DNA from: Fodinibius sp052060035
Lineage (GTDB): Bacteria; Bacteroidota; Rhodothermia; Balneolales; Balneolaceae
Reading direction: 5' to 3'
Assembly (NCBI RefSeq): GCF_052060035.1
Contig: NZ_JBPOEA010000001.1
Location: 310,001 to 374,000, forward strand
DNA length: 64,000 nt
The notes below the pieces were generated by a model, which had not been told where the DNA came from, made no database searches, and saw nothing but the letters and a program-made list of their open reading frames with translations. This document shows positions 16,537 to 27,000 of this stretch, one piece after another. Within the stretch, counting starts at the first letter, position 1. Every line of letters begins with the position of its first letter. The position numbers and the translations under genes are program-made.

Positions 16537-17843
16537 AAAAAGTATGGTATAAGCAACTGCATTGGCAAATTATTATTGGACTTGTTTTAGGGTTAATATG
16601 GGGCTTGGTAGCCAGTGTCACCGGATTATCAAGTTTTACGGTTGACTATATACAGCCCATTGGTACCATATTTATAAACCTTTTAAAACTAATTGCTGTC
16701 CCACTGATTTTAGCTTCGCTTATTGTTGGGGTTACAAGCCTTAACGATATCGCCAAACTTTCACGCATGGGAGGGAAAACTATTGGTATTTATCTTGTTA
16801 CCACCATGCTGGCGATAACCATTGGGTTGACAGTTGTAAATGTTATCCAGCCTGGAAATTTTTTGCCGGTTGAAACCCAAGAACAGCTGATGTCTGGATA
16901 TCAGGATAATATTGAGGGGGCTGACCAATCCGCCCAGGAGGTTCTGGATCGAACTCCTATGTCATTTTTTGTAGATATTGTTCCTGAGAACTTTTTTGCC
17001 GCGGCCTCTGACAATGGCAATATGCTTCAGGTTGTGTTTGTGGCCCTTCTTCTCGGCATTGGACTTATGCAGATACCGACGGAGAAAAGTAAGTCACTTG
17101 TTAACTTTTTCGATTCCCTGAATGAGGTGATCATCAAAATAGTAGACCTGATCATGAAGGTGGCGCCATATGGGGTTTTTGCCTTAATGGCAGGTGTTAT
17201 TGTGGATCTGGCTGGCGATGATATAGGCCAGGCACTGGATTTATTGGGGGCGTTGTTCTGGTATACTTTCACGGTAATTTTAGGCCTCTTTTTGCACCTG
17301 ATGATTGTTTATTCTGGGCTGTTTAAAATTTTTAGCAAGATGAAATTACGTGACTTCTTCAAAGCCATTCGTCCGGCTATGCTTTTGGGATTCAGTACCA
17401 GTTCAAGTGCAGCTACATTACCCGTAACGATGGAGCGTGTGGAAAAGAATGTTGGCGTTGATGAAGAGGTTGCCAGCTTTGTACTGCCGATCGGTGCAAC
17501 GATTAATATGGATGGTACCAGTCTATACCAGGCGGTAGCAGCAGTATTTATTGCCCAGGCTTTAGGCATGGACTTGGGGATTGCTCAGCAGATAACGATC
17601 GTACTTACAGCTACATTGGCATCTATAGGGTCAGCCGGGGTACCCGGAGCGGGAATTATCATGTTGGTAATTGTTTTACAAGCCATTCAGGTGCCGGTTG
17701 AGGGTATTGCCCTTATTTTGGGGGTTGATCGTATCCTTGATATGTGCAGAACGGCCGTAAACATAACCGGTGATGCTGCGGTTTCGGTGGCTATTGCACA
17801 TACCGAGGGATTGTTGGGAGAAATGCATCTTGATGATGAATAA
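16533..17843 (+). CDS. Dicarboxylate/amino acid:cation symporter (DAACS family)
   Basis: This 436-residue inner-membrane transporter has the SDF/GltPh fold. Diagnostic segments are the serine-rich hairpin loop STSSSAATLPVTM (HP1), NMDGTSLYQ in TM7, SAGVPGAG in HP2, and DRILDMCRTAVNITGDA in TM8. In characterised relatives the TM8 Asp and Arg contact the substrate (Asp for amino acids, Arg for the side-chain carboxylate). An Arg in the DMCRTAVN position fits acidic substrates (glutamate, aspartate or C4-dicarboxylates). It uses a Na+ or H+ gradient for uptake. It overlaps DUF92 by 4 nt. Confidence 0.93.
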   Translation: MKKVWYKQLHWQIIIGLVLGLIWGLVASVTGLSSFTVDYIQPIGTIFINLLKLIAVPLILASLIVGVTSLNDIAKLSRMGGKTIGIYLVTTMLAITIGLTVVNVIQPGNFLPVETQEQLMSGYQDNIEGADQSAQEVLDRTPMSFFVDIVPENFFAAASDNGNMLQVVFVALLLGIGLMQIPTEKSKSLVNFFDSLNEVIIKIVDLIMKVAPYGVFALMAGVIVDLAGDDIGQALDLLGALFWYTFTVILGLFLHLMIVYSGLFKIFSKMKLRDFFKAIRPAMLLGFSTSSSAATLPVTMERVEKNVGVDEEVASFVLPIGATINMDGTSLYQAVAAVFIAQALGMDLGIAQQITIVLTATLASIGSAGVPGAGIIMLVIVLQAIQVPVEGIALILGVDRILDMCRTAVNITGDAAVSVAIAHTEGLLGEMHLDDE

Positions 17844-17953
17844 CAGATAGCACGAACGTTTTAATCTCGATGCCTTGTTTGGCTCATACCGGTTACACTA
17901 ATAAATCCCAGTTTTACCTGGCGTTGTGATATGAAATCAGAAAGTCCGAGCAT

Positions 17954-18853
17954 ATGAAAGTGATCAGCCTGTCTTGGCTCTTAATTCTATGTAGTATTGG
18001 TCCCATCGAAATACTTGCTACTCCAACAGCCAACCAGATAGACTCTGTCTCTTATGAACAGGAGTTGAAAGAGGGGATTGATGCTTTTTACCGAGCGAAC
18101 TGGACGAAGGCCGGTGCTGTGTTTAAAGAGCTTCAGGAGGTAAAGCCAGAGGACTCCCGTGCTTACTTTTTTGAGTCAATGATTCCTTTTTGGAAATATT
18201 ACTTTGGGGATCGTTCAAAGCAAACCGCTGACCGGTTTTTGAGTCTTTCCCAACATGCTATCGAGGTTAGTCAGGATCAGCTCAATAAAAATTCCAGTGA
18301 TACCACAATGGTATTAATGCTTAGTGGACTGTATGGATATCGGAGCTTGGTAGCAGCTGCGGAAAAAAATTATAAAGAAGCTCTGCAAAGTGGAATGACG
18401 GGCTTTAAGTATACGCGACAGCTTTTGGCACTTGATGCCGACGATCCCAAAGCACTTATCGGCAAAGGTCTTTTTTACTACATGGTAGGGAGCGTACCCA
18501 ATGGACTAAAATGGGTTTCCAACATGGTGGGGATGTCGGCTGATATGCAGGAGGGATTTAATGCATTGGAAAAAGCAGCACGGTCGGATAGCTACGTTAG
18601 CAATGATGCCCAAATGATTCTTGCATATTTGTATGAACGGGAGCAACAGGATGAAAAGGCGCTGAATCATTTAGAAGAGTTGTGCAAGCATTATCCCGAA
18701 AACATCATATTCCAATATAACAGGGCGCGTCTATTGGAGAAGACGAATCAGCTTGCTCAGGCACGAGAAAAATACCAAATGGTTGCAGCTATGGATACCA
18801 ATGCATTGGGAATTTTGAAACAGAAAAGTAAAGACAGGTTGCAAAAATTATAA
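17954..18853 (+). CDS. Exported TPR-containing protein
   Basis: 299 residues with a signal peptide (MKVISLSWLLILCSIG ... LAT). The mature part is helical with TPR-like units: an IDAFYRANWTKAGAVFKELQ unit near the start and KALNHLEELCKHYPENIIFQ to REKYQMVAAMD near the end. A middle segment (YGYRSLVAAAEKNYKEAL, FYYMVGSVPNGLKW) recurs in uncharacterised Bacteroidota proteins. No enzyme motif is seen. It lies 110 nt after the symporter and 117 nt before the T9SS cargo, in the same direction; there is no strong terminator between them. Confidence 0.75.
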   Translation: MKVISLSWLLILCSIGPIEILATPTANQIDSVSYEQELKEGIDAFYRANWTKAGAVFKELQEVKPEDSRAYFFESMIPFWKYYFGDRSKQTADRFLSLSQHAIEVSQDQLNKNSSDTTMVLMLSGLYGYRSLVAAAEKNYKEALQSGMTGFKYTRQLLALDADDPKALIGKGLFYYMVGSVPNGLKWVSNMVGMSADMQEGFNALEKAARSDSYVSNDAQMILAYLYEREQQDEKALNHLEELCKHYPENIIFQYNRARLLEKTNQLAQAREKYQMVAAMDTNALGILKQKSKDRLQKL

Positions 18854-18970
18854 TCTGTTTGTAAAAAATGTTTAACTCTAAAAATAGAGCTCCATTTTTT
18901 TGAAAAAGATTACGAAAAACACGTAATTATTAATTAATAATGCAATTGTTCATTTCCCAATATATAGTGT

Positions 18971-21967
18971 ATGGGCATAGGGCTACCGAGTGTTTCTTTT
19001 AAAAAAATAATCATTGTATTTACACTTCTTTTGGGCTTTGCCCTGCAAGAGGGGTATAGCCAGTCTGCAGGAGATATTGCTGTTATTGGTTTTAATTCGG
19101 ATCGAGATGATTTTGCCCTAACTACATTTGTTGATCTGCCATCTGGAACCACCATTTATTTTACCGATCGTTCTTGGGATGAAGAATCCAAAAGCTTTAA
19201 TGGCAACGAGGGGACATATTCTTATACGGTTCCATCCGGTGGTTTTAAGGCTGGAAATGTAATTACTATTAATCCTGATTCCGAAACAGCTACTGATGGT
19301 GGAGTTGTTTCTCGAATATCAGGTAGTTTTGATTTAACCAACCGAGGCGACGAGTTATACTTTTATTTGAGTACGGCAATCGAGAGTCCCGAAGATAACC
19401 CTTCCTCTTTTTTGTTCGCAATGACTAATAATAATTCGTGGGAGGCAAGCAAATTAAACAATACAGGGTTGGCAGCGGGGAGTACGGCTCTATCTAATAT
19501 TGGTGGTAACATTAATAATAATGCAGAATATATCGGAACCAGGGAAGGGACCGCTTCAATTCTGAAAGAAGAAATTCGTAAGGTTAAAGAAAATTGGTCA
19601 AGTACAGATAACTCAAGTGATCAAAGTATTTCTTTTAATACTACTCCTTTTTCGTTAATCCTCCCTCCAACCATTGCTTTTAAAGCATCTGCGATTACCG
19701 CTAATGAAGGAGATGGTACTGCAGAACTTACGGTGGAATTAGTAGAATCCAATAACACAGCTGTAGATGTGGAAGTATCTTTTTTGAGCAATTCCAGTTC
19801 AGCTATTAATGGTGATGATTTTACCAATTATTCTACTCAGACCCTTAGCTTTGATAATCAGTCTTCCAACGGAGCTACCCAAACTGTTATAGTGGACATA
19901 ACGAATGATTCTGATTTTGAGAACTTAGAAAAAGCTGTTTTTCAGCTTCAGAATATTTCTGAAGGTGCCATTATTGAACCTGATGTATTGACGCTAACTA
20001 TTGAAGATGATGATGCCCCTGATATTGTGATAAATGAGGTACATGCCGATCCTACAGATGGACTTGATGGTGATGCAGATGGAAATGGAGAGAGAGAGGC
20101 CAGTGCTGATGAATTTATTGAATTTGTAAATAATCAAAATTCTGATTTGAATATTAGTGGCTGGAAAGTTTTCAATAATTCTGATTTAAAGCACACTTTT
20201 ACAACTGGGACTATTTTATCAGCTAATAATGCTTTAGTCCTTTTTGGAGATAGCGAGGTAAGACCTGTTGGTAATTTTGGTGGTGCTTTAATTCAGAGCA
20301 GTAATGAATCCGCATCACTTAGTTTGGGTGAAGATGGTGATAATATAAGACTTGTAGACTCAGACGGTAATGAAGTGATAAGCTTGGATTATACCTCTGC
20401 AAATAATGACCAATCAATTGTGAGGAAACCGGAAATTACTGGTGAATTCGAACAACATACCACTGTTGCTGGAAATAGTGAAAAATTATTCTCTCCCGGT
20501 ACTAAAGTAGATGGAACGGCCTTTGGTTCGAAATACGCTATTGGTATTCGTGGATCTGCAGGTTGGCGAATGATATCAACGCCTACCACAAATACTTCTT
20601 TCGATGACCTCTTGGGAAGTCTTTGGATGCAAGGCATCTCGGGTTCTGATGATCCTTCCGGTAGTTTAACAGTGGCAGGATGGAACGAGTTACAAACATC
20701 TTTTGATGATATCCCTTCCAGCATGTCTGATAAGATGAGGGGCGGGAAGGGGTATATTGTGTATGTTTTTGAGGACGATGATTTTAATACAACCGGTATA
20801 CAAGGAGGGTTTCCAAAAGTTATCAAAACCGATGGAAACGAAAACAGCAGTACGGTTGACGTAACGGTATCGGCTACTGATTCAGATAATTCTTCTTCAA
20901 TAGAAGGTGATGAAGGCTGGAATTTATTGGGGAATCCTTTTGGTACTGATCTTTCTGTTGGGGCATTGATTAGGGCTCTTGAAGATATTGCTCCTGTAGT
21001 AAATACGAATATTTATGTTTGGGACCATAACGAAAATAATGGCAATGGCGGATATATTACATTATCTGATGGCGATCGAATAGCCCCTTTTCAGGCATTC
21101 TTTGTTCGATTCAGTAATGAAGTAAATGACCAAACATTTACTTTTGATAAAAGTGCATTAGAGGCAAATAACAGTGCTGAATTTTATAACAGCAAAGTAA
21201 AAGATTCCTTTGCATTTGATGTAGAACTTCATGGAGATGAATATTACGATACCTATTCCCTTGAATTCAATAAAAATGGTACTATAGATTTAGATCGATA
21301 TGATGCCTACAAATTGATTTCGCTAAATCCCAATGCAATTAATTTATTTGGTAAGCATGGTAACAATCGCTTGCAAAAAAGTGTGTTGCCTGAGGATCTA
21401 AAAAGTAATTTGGAAATCCCCCTTTCTTTTGATGCCAATGAGCGTAGGAATTTAACCTTCCGATGGAATAATATTGATGATCTTCCTAATGATTGGGAGG
21501 TTATACTGGTTGATAAAGAGACAAACAGAAAAATTGATCTACGTACTGCAAAAGAATACCAGTTCACAGTTTTATCAGCTGGTCAAAAAGAAACGATCAA
21601 TAACCAAAGGCTTTTGAACAAAAGAAAAATCGGTGGAGAAGATTCGCGTTTTGTACTTTCGATAAATGCGAATTTGGAAACAACGAATGGGAGAGATCTT
21701 CCCGAATCTGTTAAATTGAATCCTAATTATCCCAATCCTTTTAATCCTACAACGACTATTCCATACGAAATTGCCGAGGATACGGAAGTAAAACTGACAG
21801 TCTGGAATATGATTGGCCAAAAAGTAGCTACGCTTGTTGATGGGATGGTCGAAGCAGGAACACACAAAGAAACTTGGAATGCTACTAATATGCCGAGTGG
21901 TATTTATATTGCACGTTTTGAAGTGGGTAACGAGGTGTTTACTCGGAAAATGACGTTGATAAAGTAA
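18971..21967 (+). CDS. Large secreted multidomain protein with T9SS type-A C-terminal domain
   Basis: The 998-residue protein has a signal peptide (1-31, ending GYSQ). Domains in order: an N-terminal beta domain beginning GDIAVIGFNSDRDDFAL (about 33-210); a Calx-beta-like domain (about 236-345: ITANEGDGTAELTVELVES to LTIEDDD); a lamin-tail domain (about 349-480: IVINEVHADPTDG, DEFIEFVNN, SGWKVFNNSD); a region with two GW..L/M-starting beta repeats (SAGWRMISTPT and DEGWNLLGNPF); and an 89-residue C-terminal sorting domain (910-998) with YPNPFNPTTTIPYEI, VWNMIGQKVATLVDG and MPSGIYIARFE. It is most likely exported by the type IX system and attached to the surface. DGDADGNGERE (about 368-378) may bind calcium. 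No catalytic motif was recognised; adhesion or matrix binding is a guess. Confidence 0.88.
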   Translation: MGIGLPSVSFKKIIIVFTLLLGFALQEGYSQSAGDIAVIGFNSDRDDFALTTFVDLPSGTTIYFTDRSWDEESKSFNGNEGTYSYTVPSGGFKAGNVITINPDSETATDGGVVSRISGSFDLTNRGDELYFYLSTAIESPEDNPSSFLFAMTNNNSWEASKLNNTGLAAGSTALSNIGGNINNNAEYIGTREGTASILKEEIRKVKENWSSTDNSSDQSISFNTTPFSLILPPTIAFKASAITANEGDGTAELTVELVESNNTAVDVEVSFLSNSSSAINGDDFTNYSTQTLSFDNQSSNGATQTVIVDITNDSDFENLEKAVFQLQNISEGAIIEPDVLTLTIEDDDAPDIVINEVHADPTDGLDGDADGNGEREASADEFIEFVNNQNSDLNISGWKVFNNSDLKHTFTTGTILSANNALVLFGDSEVRPVGNFGGALIQSSNESASLSLGEDGDNIRLVDSDGNEVISLDYTSANNDQSIVRKPEITGEFEQHTTVAGNSEKLFSPGTKVDGTAFGSKYAIGIRGSAGWRMISTPTTNTSFDDLLGSLWMQGISGSDDPSGSLTVAGWNELQTSFDDIPSSMSDKMRGGKGYIVYVFEDDDFNTTGIQGGFPKVIKTDGNENSSTVDVTVSATDSDNSSSIEGDEGWNLLGNPFGTDLSVGALIRALEDIAPVVNTNIYVWDHNENNGNGGYITLSDGDRIAPFQAFFVRFSNEVNDQTFTFDKSALEANNSAEFYNSKVKDSFAFDVELHGDEYYDTYSLEFNKNGTIDLDRYDAYKLISLNPNAINLFGKHGNNRLQKSVLPEDLKSNLEIPLSFDANERRNLTFRWNNIDDLPNDWEVILVDKETNRKIDLRTAKEYQFTVLSAGQKETINNQRLLNKRKIGGEDSRFVLSINANLETTNGRDLPESVKLNPNYPNPFNPTTTIPYEIAEDTEVKLTVWNMIGQKVATLVDGMVEAGTHKETWNATNMPSGIYIARFEVGNEVFTRKMTLIK

Positions 21968-22298
21968 AAGGATAAATATTTTGGAAGGGTAAAAGAGGAG
22001 AAGAATTTTTTTATCGTGTTTCTTATTATCTTGGTAAGGGTATTGTTTAACTTATTTGGTGATGTTCTGGCACAACTTGGGTTAACGTCATACGAGAACA
22101 ACTCCCATTGACGGGGGCTGGGAAATTTAGCTGCTTTAGGCGGTACGGATGCCAAAAAAAACGTTATGCGATCATAATCAAGAATAGATTTTTTAGATCT
22201 ATCCAACTTTCTATATTTTCATTGAATCATATAATATTTTAAACTGTTAAAACAGTGATTTTAATCCTAACAACAATGGAGTTCTCCCTTTAATACAA
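21968..22298. other. Intergenic region between T9SS cargo and aldo/keto reductase
   Basis: This 331-bp stretch has no supported gene. A 14-bp palindrome, ACTGTTAAAACAGT (22243-22256), lies 43 nt before the reductase ATG and could be an operator. The segment at about 22060-22160 is more GC-rich than its surroundings and reads open on the minus strand; it may be a relic of a dispersed element. No hairpin with a T-run was found after the T9SS gene. Confidence 0.35.
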
Positions 22299-23117
22299 AT
22301 GCAATACAAAAATATTCAGGGTCTTGAAGTGCCCGAAATTGGTCTTGGAACGTATAAACTTCACGACAGAGAGTGTTCACAAATAGTACGTAAAGCACTT
22401 GAGATCGGCTATCGACATATTGATACTGCACAAATGTACAAAAATGAGCGAGCGATAGCTGAAGCACTGAACGTTTCAAACGTACCCCGGGAAGATATCT
22501 TTTTAAGTACAAAAATTTGGCACACAAATCTCGAAGCTGATGATGTGCTTCAATCTACAGAGGAGACGCTGCGTCAGTTAGATACTCCCTATGTTGATTT
22601 GCTGATGATTCACTGGCCTAATGACCAATATGATCTCCGGGCAACCATTGAATCAATGTTAGTGCTTCGAGATCAGGGTAAAGCCATGAATATCGGTGTG
22701 AGTAATTTCCCCTTACACTTGCTTAAAAAAGTAAAAGAAGAAATTCGCGCTCCCATATTTTGTGACCAGGTCGAATTTCATCCCTTTATTGATCAGCTTG
22801 ACTTGCTGGATTATGCTATCGAAAATGATATCATGGTCACAGCATATAGCCCATTAGCGCAGGGGAAAGTCATGCAGAATGAAGATATGCAGGAAATTGC
22901 TGAAAAATATGACAAATCACCTGCCCAGATATCATTGCGCTGGTTGATTGAGCAGGAGAATGTCGTGGCCATTCCGAAAGCTTCAAGCGAAAAACACCTG
23001 CGTGAGAACTTTGAGGTCTTCGATTTTTATCTTGAAGACGATGACTTTGATCGTATCGATCAGCTTGAAAAATCGACAAGGCTTGTCAATCCAAGTTTTG
23101 CCCCCGACTGGGGATAA
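22299..23117 (+). CDS. Aldo/keto reductase (2,5-diketo-gluconate reductase-like)
   Basis: The 272-residue TIM-barrel NADPH oxidoreductase has the full catalytic tetrad: Asp42 and Tyr47 (HIDTAQMYKNE), Lys72 (LSTKIW) and His105 (MIHWP). The C-terminal coenzyme-binding segment AIPKASSEKHLREN matches IPKS-type motifs with Ala for Ser. Size and the MIHWP form place it in the DkgB-like AKR5 group, which reduces ketoses, methylglyoxal and related carbonyls. It is monocistronic with a good terminator. Confidence 0.93.
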   Translation: MQYKNIQGLEVPEIGLGTYKLHDRECSQIVRKALEIGYRHIDTAQMYKNERAIAEALNVSNVPREDIFLSTKIWHTNLEADDVLQSTEETLRQLDTPYVDLLMIHWPNDQYDLRATIESMLVLRDQGKAMNIGVSNFPLHLLKKVKEEIRAPIFCDQVEFHPFIDQLDLLDYAIENDIMVTAYSPLAQGKVMQNEDMQEIAEKYDKSPAQISLRWLIEQENVVAIPKASSEKHLRENFEVFDFYLEDDDFDRIDQLEKSTRLVNPSFAPDWG

Positions 23118-23151
23118 GCTTTTGCTGAAATAAATGTAAGATTATTCTAAG

Positions 23152-23184
23152 TGCCCGATGCGTTAAGTGTCGGGCATTTTTTTT
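23152..23184 (+). terminator. Rho-independent terminator of the aldo/keto reductase gene
   Basis: Stem TGCCCGA / TCGGGCA with an 11-nt loop, followed by eight T residues. Confidence 0.9.
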
Positions 23185-23227
23185 GGTTCATTCTTACTTC
23201 ATGAAGAAGGAGATAGATCTTTTGGCA

Positions 23228-23959
23228 TTAATTTGAGATCGCTTTTGCTAAAACTTTATTATCCGATATTCTTCGTATCTGATGATTGAAAGAGGGCTTG
23301 TTTGAATCAGTTGAAACCTTATTTGATTCAGCTAAAATAGTATCATCAAGAACCGATTCAGCCATAAATTTAATGTCTATCTCGCTAACAGAAGCATTTT
23401 CCGGCAAACAGGAAAGAGCCCATTCAACATAGCGAACATTATTGACGTGCTGATTAAGATCAAGATCGGATTTTCGAACTTCAAATTGTTGTGAGTAATC
23501 TGCTTGATCTAAATCAGTGAAACCGGCTTTGGTAACAGGGAGTACATGGTCGGTTTCATCGGGAGCCAGTTGTAAAATTTCTTCCGGAATACGCGTGGGA
23601 CGGCGACTCTGAATATTCATGATGAGCCAATAACTCAACGATTTGCCGATGATTTTTCCGTTTTTATCCATAATTAAAAAGTCGCGGTAGGCACGAAGTC
23701 CATCGCCGCTTGAAGGCCAGGTTTTAATAATTACTTTTTCTCTCCACTTGGGAAAGCGGTCAATTTTAACATTGAGCCGATGTAGAACCCAGGTAAGTTC
23801 ATCTTGTTGCAAGTCAGTAATATCAAATTGAAGCTTTCGAGCATGGTTCCCGGCAACTTCCTGCAGTAAATTACAGATGGCGGGTAGTGTGGCCTGTTGA
23901 TTGATATCAATCTCCGAGGCTCTGATTTTGAATTGTTCTTGAAAGGTTAAGTCGCTCAC
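23228..23959 (-). CDS. Acyl-ACP thioesterase (FatA/FatB-like)
   Basis: The 243-residue protein shows the double hot-dog layout of PF01643. The first half has EIDINQQATLPAICNLLQE and ELTWVLHRLNVKIDRFPKW; the second has DLDLNQHVNNVRYVEWAL, which holds the Asn-x-His catalytic pair of the family. It releases free fatty acids from acyl carrier protein in the cytoplasm, ending or redirecting fatty-acid synthesis. It is shorter than plant enzymes, as expected without a transit peptide. It runs in the same direction as the RND genes, but a strong terminator lies between, so it has its own promoter. Confidence 0.9.
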   Translation of the reverse strand: MSDLTFQEQFKIRASEIDINQQATLPAICNLLQEVAGNHARKLQFDITDLQQDELTWVLHRLNVKIDRFPKWREKVIIKTWPSSGDGLRAYRDFLIMDKNGKIIGKSLSYWLIMNIQSRRPTRIPEEILQLAPDETDHVLPVTKAGFTDLDQADYSQQFEVRKSDLDLNQHVNNVRYVEWALSCLPENASVSEIDIKFMAESVLDDTILAESNKVSTDSNKPSFNHQIRRISDNKVLAKAISN

Positions 23960-24020
23960 AGTAGTCTATTGTAATTAAAAAAGGAAAGTAAACAATACTG
24001 GCAGGCATCCGAAAAAAGAA

Positions 24021-24049
24021 ATCCCCAATACTTCTAAAGTACCGGGGAT
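24021..24049 (-). terminator. Terminator of the RND efflux operon
   Basis: On the minus strand a 13-bp stem (ATCCCCGGTACTT with AAGTATTGGGGAT, two G-U pairs) and 3-nt loop is followed by TTCTTTTTT. It lies about 33 bp beyond the stop of the second RND gene and separates it from the thioesterase gene. Confidence 0.85.
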
Positions 24050-24081
24050 CTTTACCTATGACTCGGAGTGTGGTTATAGGA

Positions 24082-27000
24082 TTATTTGCTTTGGCCCATA
24101 CGCCAAACCCGATTTCCCCATAATTTAATATCATCAAGGATAAGATAGATAGCTGGTAAAATTATGAGGGTAACGACCGTAGAAAACGTTAGTCCGCCGA
24201 CGATAGCACGTGCCATGGGATAGTAGGGCGGCCCGTCACCGCCAATTTGTGTGGTTCCAAAGCAAAGTGGTACCAATCCAAGTACAGTTGTTCCGGCGGT
24301 CATTAAAATAGGACGCATACGATCTTTACAACCTTTAATAATAGCTTCAAATCTGGATAGTCCCATTTCTCGGAGCTGATGGATATGATCAATCAGTACG
24401 ATTCCATTATTAACTACGATCCCCATCAAAATAAGAATGCCGATCATTGCCATAAACGAGAAAGTAGTTCCGGTAATAAAGAAGAACCAGAATACTCCGA
24501 CGATACCAAAAAATATGGAAGTGATAATGCTGGAGGGAAATAGAACTGATTCAAAGAGCGATGCCATCACCAAGTAGATTAAAAACATGGCCAACAGTAT
24601 GTTTACCATCATTTCGTCCATGGCCTCCTGATCCTGCTGAAAACTGCGGCCTTTGTTCCACCCGTAGCCGGAAGGATAATTTATTTGATCTAACACCGGG
24701 AAAATGCGCTCTTTCGCTTTATCCATGGTTATACCATCAAGATTGATCGTAATACCCAGTGATGTTTGTCGATCTTCACGCTGTATTGTTCTTGGTCCTC
24801 GATCCATTTTATAATCGGCCAGCGATGCCAATTGTGCCGACTTCCCATTGCCAATGCTAACAGGCAATTGCATCAGGTCCTGTATTGTTTTTCGGTCAGA
24901 TTTCTGAATGGCCAGTACTACATCTGTTTCTCCATGTTCACCGCGGACCCGTCGTAAATTCATTCCTCGCATTGAATTGGATACCAAACTGGCAATTTGC
25001 TGAGAAGATACCCCCATATTGCGTGCTCGTTCTCGGTTAACTTGAACTTGGACTTCTTCAGTTCCGGTTTCTGCTTCGGATCGGACATCAGCAAGGCCTG
25101 GAATGTCCTCTAAGCGTCGTTCAACTTCTTTTGCAAGGTCAGATAGTACCTCAGTTGATTCGCCAATTACAAAGACTCGCAGCTGTTCCCCTCCGGTACG
25201 ATCTCGGTACTCAAAAGAAGGGGCACCAATGGCGAGCTTAGGCATTTTTTCTTCAATTTCCTTTTTAATCACGGTAACATCTTTTTGAGCGTCTTCGTCA
25301 TCTGTCAAAAGGATGGTTGAAGTTGCCGAACCGGTTTCGAAATAGGAGTAAACAGCATCAATTTCGAGGTCTTTCTTATTGGCATAGAGAAATTCTTCAA
25401 CACGAGTAACCGATTTTTCAACCGTTTCAAGGGTATAGGTATCATTAAGATTGTAATGCAATCGGAGTTCTCGTGATTCTGAAGCTCCGAACATTTCAAC
25501 ATTTACGGCGTTCATTGGGATGGCTACACTTAATAGGGTACCTAATATCAAGGCTACGGACAGATATCTGCGCTTGAGCAACCAGCTGAGCATGCCACCA
25601 TACCAATTTTGTAACCTATCCAACCAATCTGTTTGTTCCTTTTTTTCAGGAGGAGATATTTTGGAAGTCAGTAGGGGGATAACGGTTAACGAAATCAGCA
25701 GGGATGCTGCAAGTGCTAAAATAATCGTAATGGCAACATGATAAAGCTGTATGGCGATCATCGAATCTTCACTAATGATATTGGGCAGAAAAACAATAAT
25801 TGTTGTTAATGTACCTGCGGTAACAGCCATTCCAACCTGCTTAACACCGCGTTTTATAGCTTCAGTTTTATCATCCATCAGATTCTGGTTACGATGGATA
25901 TTCTCGGTAACTACTACCGCATTGTCAACGAGCATACCCACCGCCAGCATCAATCCCATCATGGAAAGGATGTTGAGTGAAAGTTCCATAAAGTAGAGCA
26001 GACCAAGGGTAACAATCAACGAAAAGGGTACAGCCAGGGCTACAATTAAAGTTGTACTAATGCGCCGTAAGAAGAGATACAGAATGATGACCGAAAACAG
26101 GGCGCCCAACAGTCCGGCTTTAAATAGTTCGGTAAGCGAGCTGATGATTCCCGTTGCTTGGTTGTGCATCTCAAATATCTTAATGCCCCGCATTTCCGGC
26201 AGCTTGTTAACTTCATCAATTTCGGCAATTACGCGATCACCAACTTTAACAGTGTTGGCACCGGATTCTTTAAAGATATCCAGGCCGATAGCATATTTTT
26301 GGTCAAGATGACGGCCATAATCGCGTTCGGGACTACCATAGCCAACCGTAGCGATATCTCTTAACTTTAGATCATTGGGGCCTACAACAAGATTAGCGAA
26401 CTCGGCCGGTTCAGTAATCTCTCCTGTTGGCCGCACAAGGTATCGTTTACCGGCGTCTTCAACTTTTCCGGCCGTTACCGAGAAGTTACTGCGCTGCAGC
26501 CTTTCGGCAAGCTCGTTGAGATTAATATTGTGTGATTTTAGACGCTCTGGGATCAGCTCAATTCTGATTTGTTTTTTCTCAACGCCATATAAATCTACCT
26601 TAGCTACGCCCTGTATGCGTTCGATACGTTGTTTAAGATTGCGATCTAAGAGATCATAGGCGTTTGAGAGGTCTCGTTCGCTGGAAATTCGCAGGTTCAT
26701 CATCGGATTATCCTGCGCAGAGAATTTATTGATGGTAAAGCGTTCAAGATCATCCGGCAACTGATTACGGATACCGTCGATTTTTTCTTTCAGTTCCATC
26801 GCTTTCAAGCTGATATCAGACCCCATCTCAAACTTTACAAAAATGCCCGCCTGGTTTTCGCTCGAGTTTGAGCTTATCTGTTCAATACCGCTGATGGTAG
26901 CAATAGCCTCTTCAATGGGACGCGTTATATTGCGGTCAACTTCTTCGGGTGTTGAGTTCTGATAGGGGACACTAATGTAAGCTCCAGGAAAAGAGATATC

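Noticed and set aside
21904..22206. 100-codon minus-strand frame over the 3-prime end of the T9SS gene
   Set aside because: Part lies antisense to the conserved sorting domain. I could not name a family, so it is mentioned only as a possible relic.
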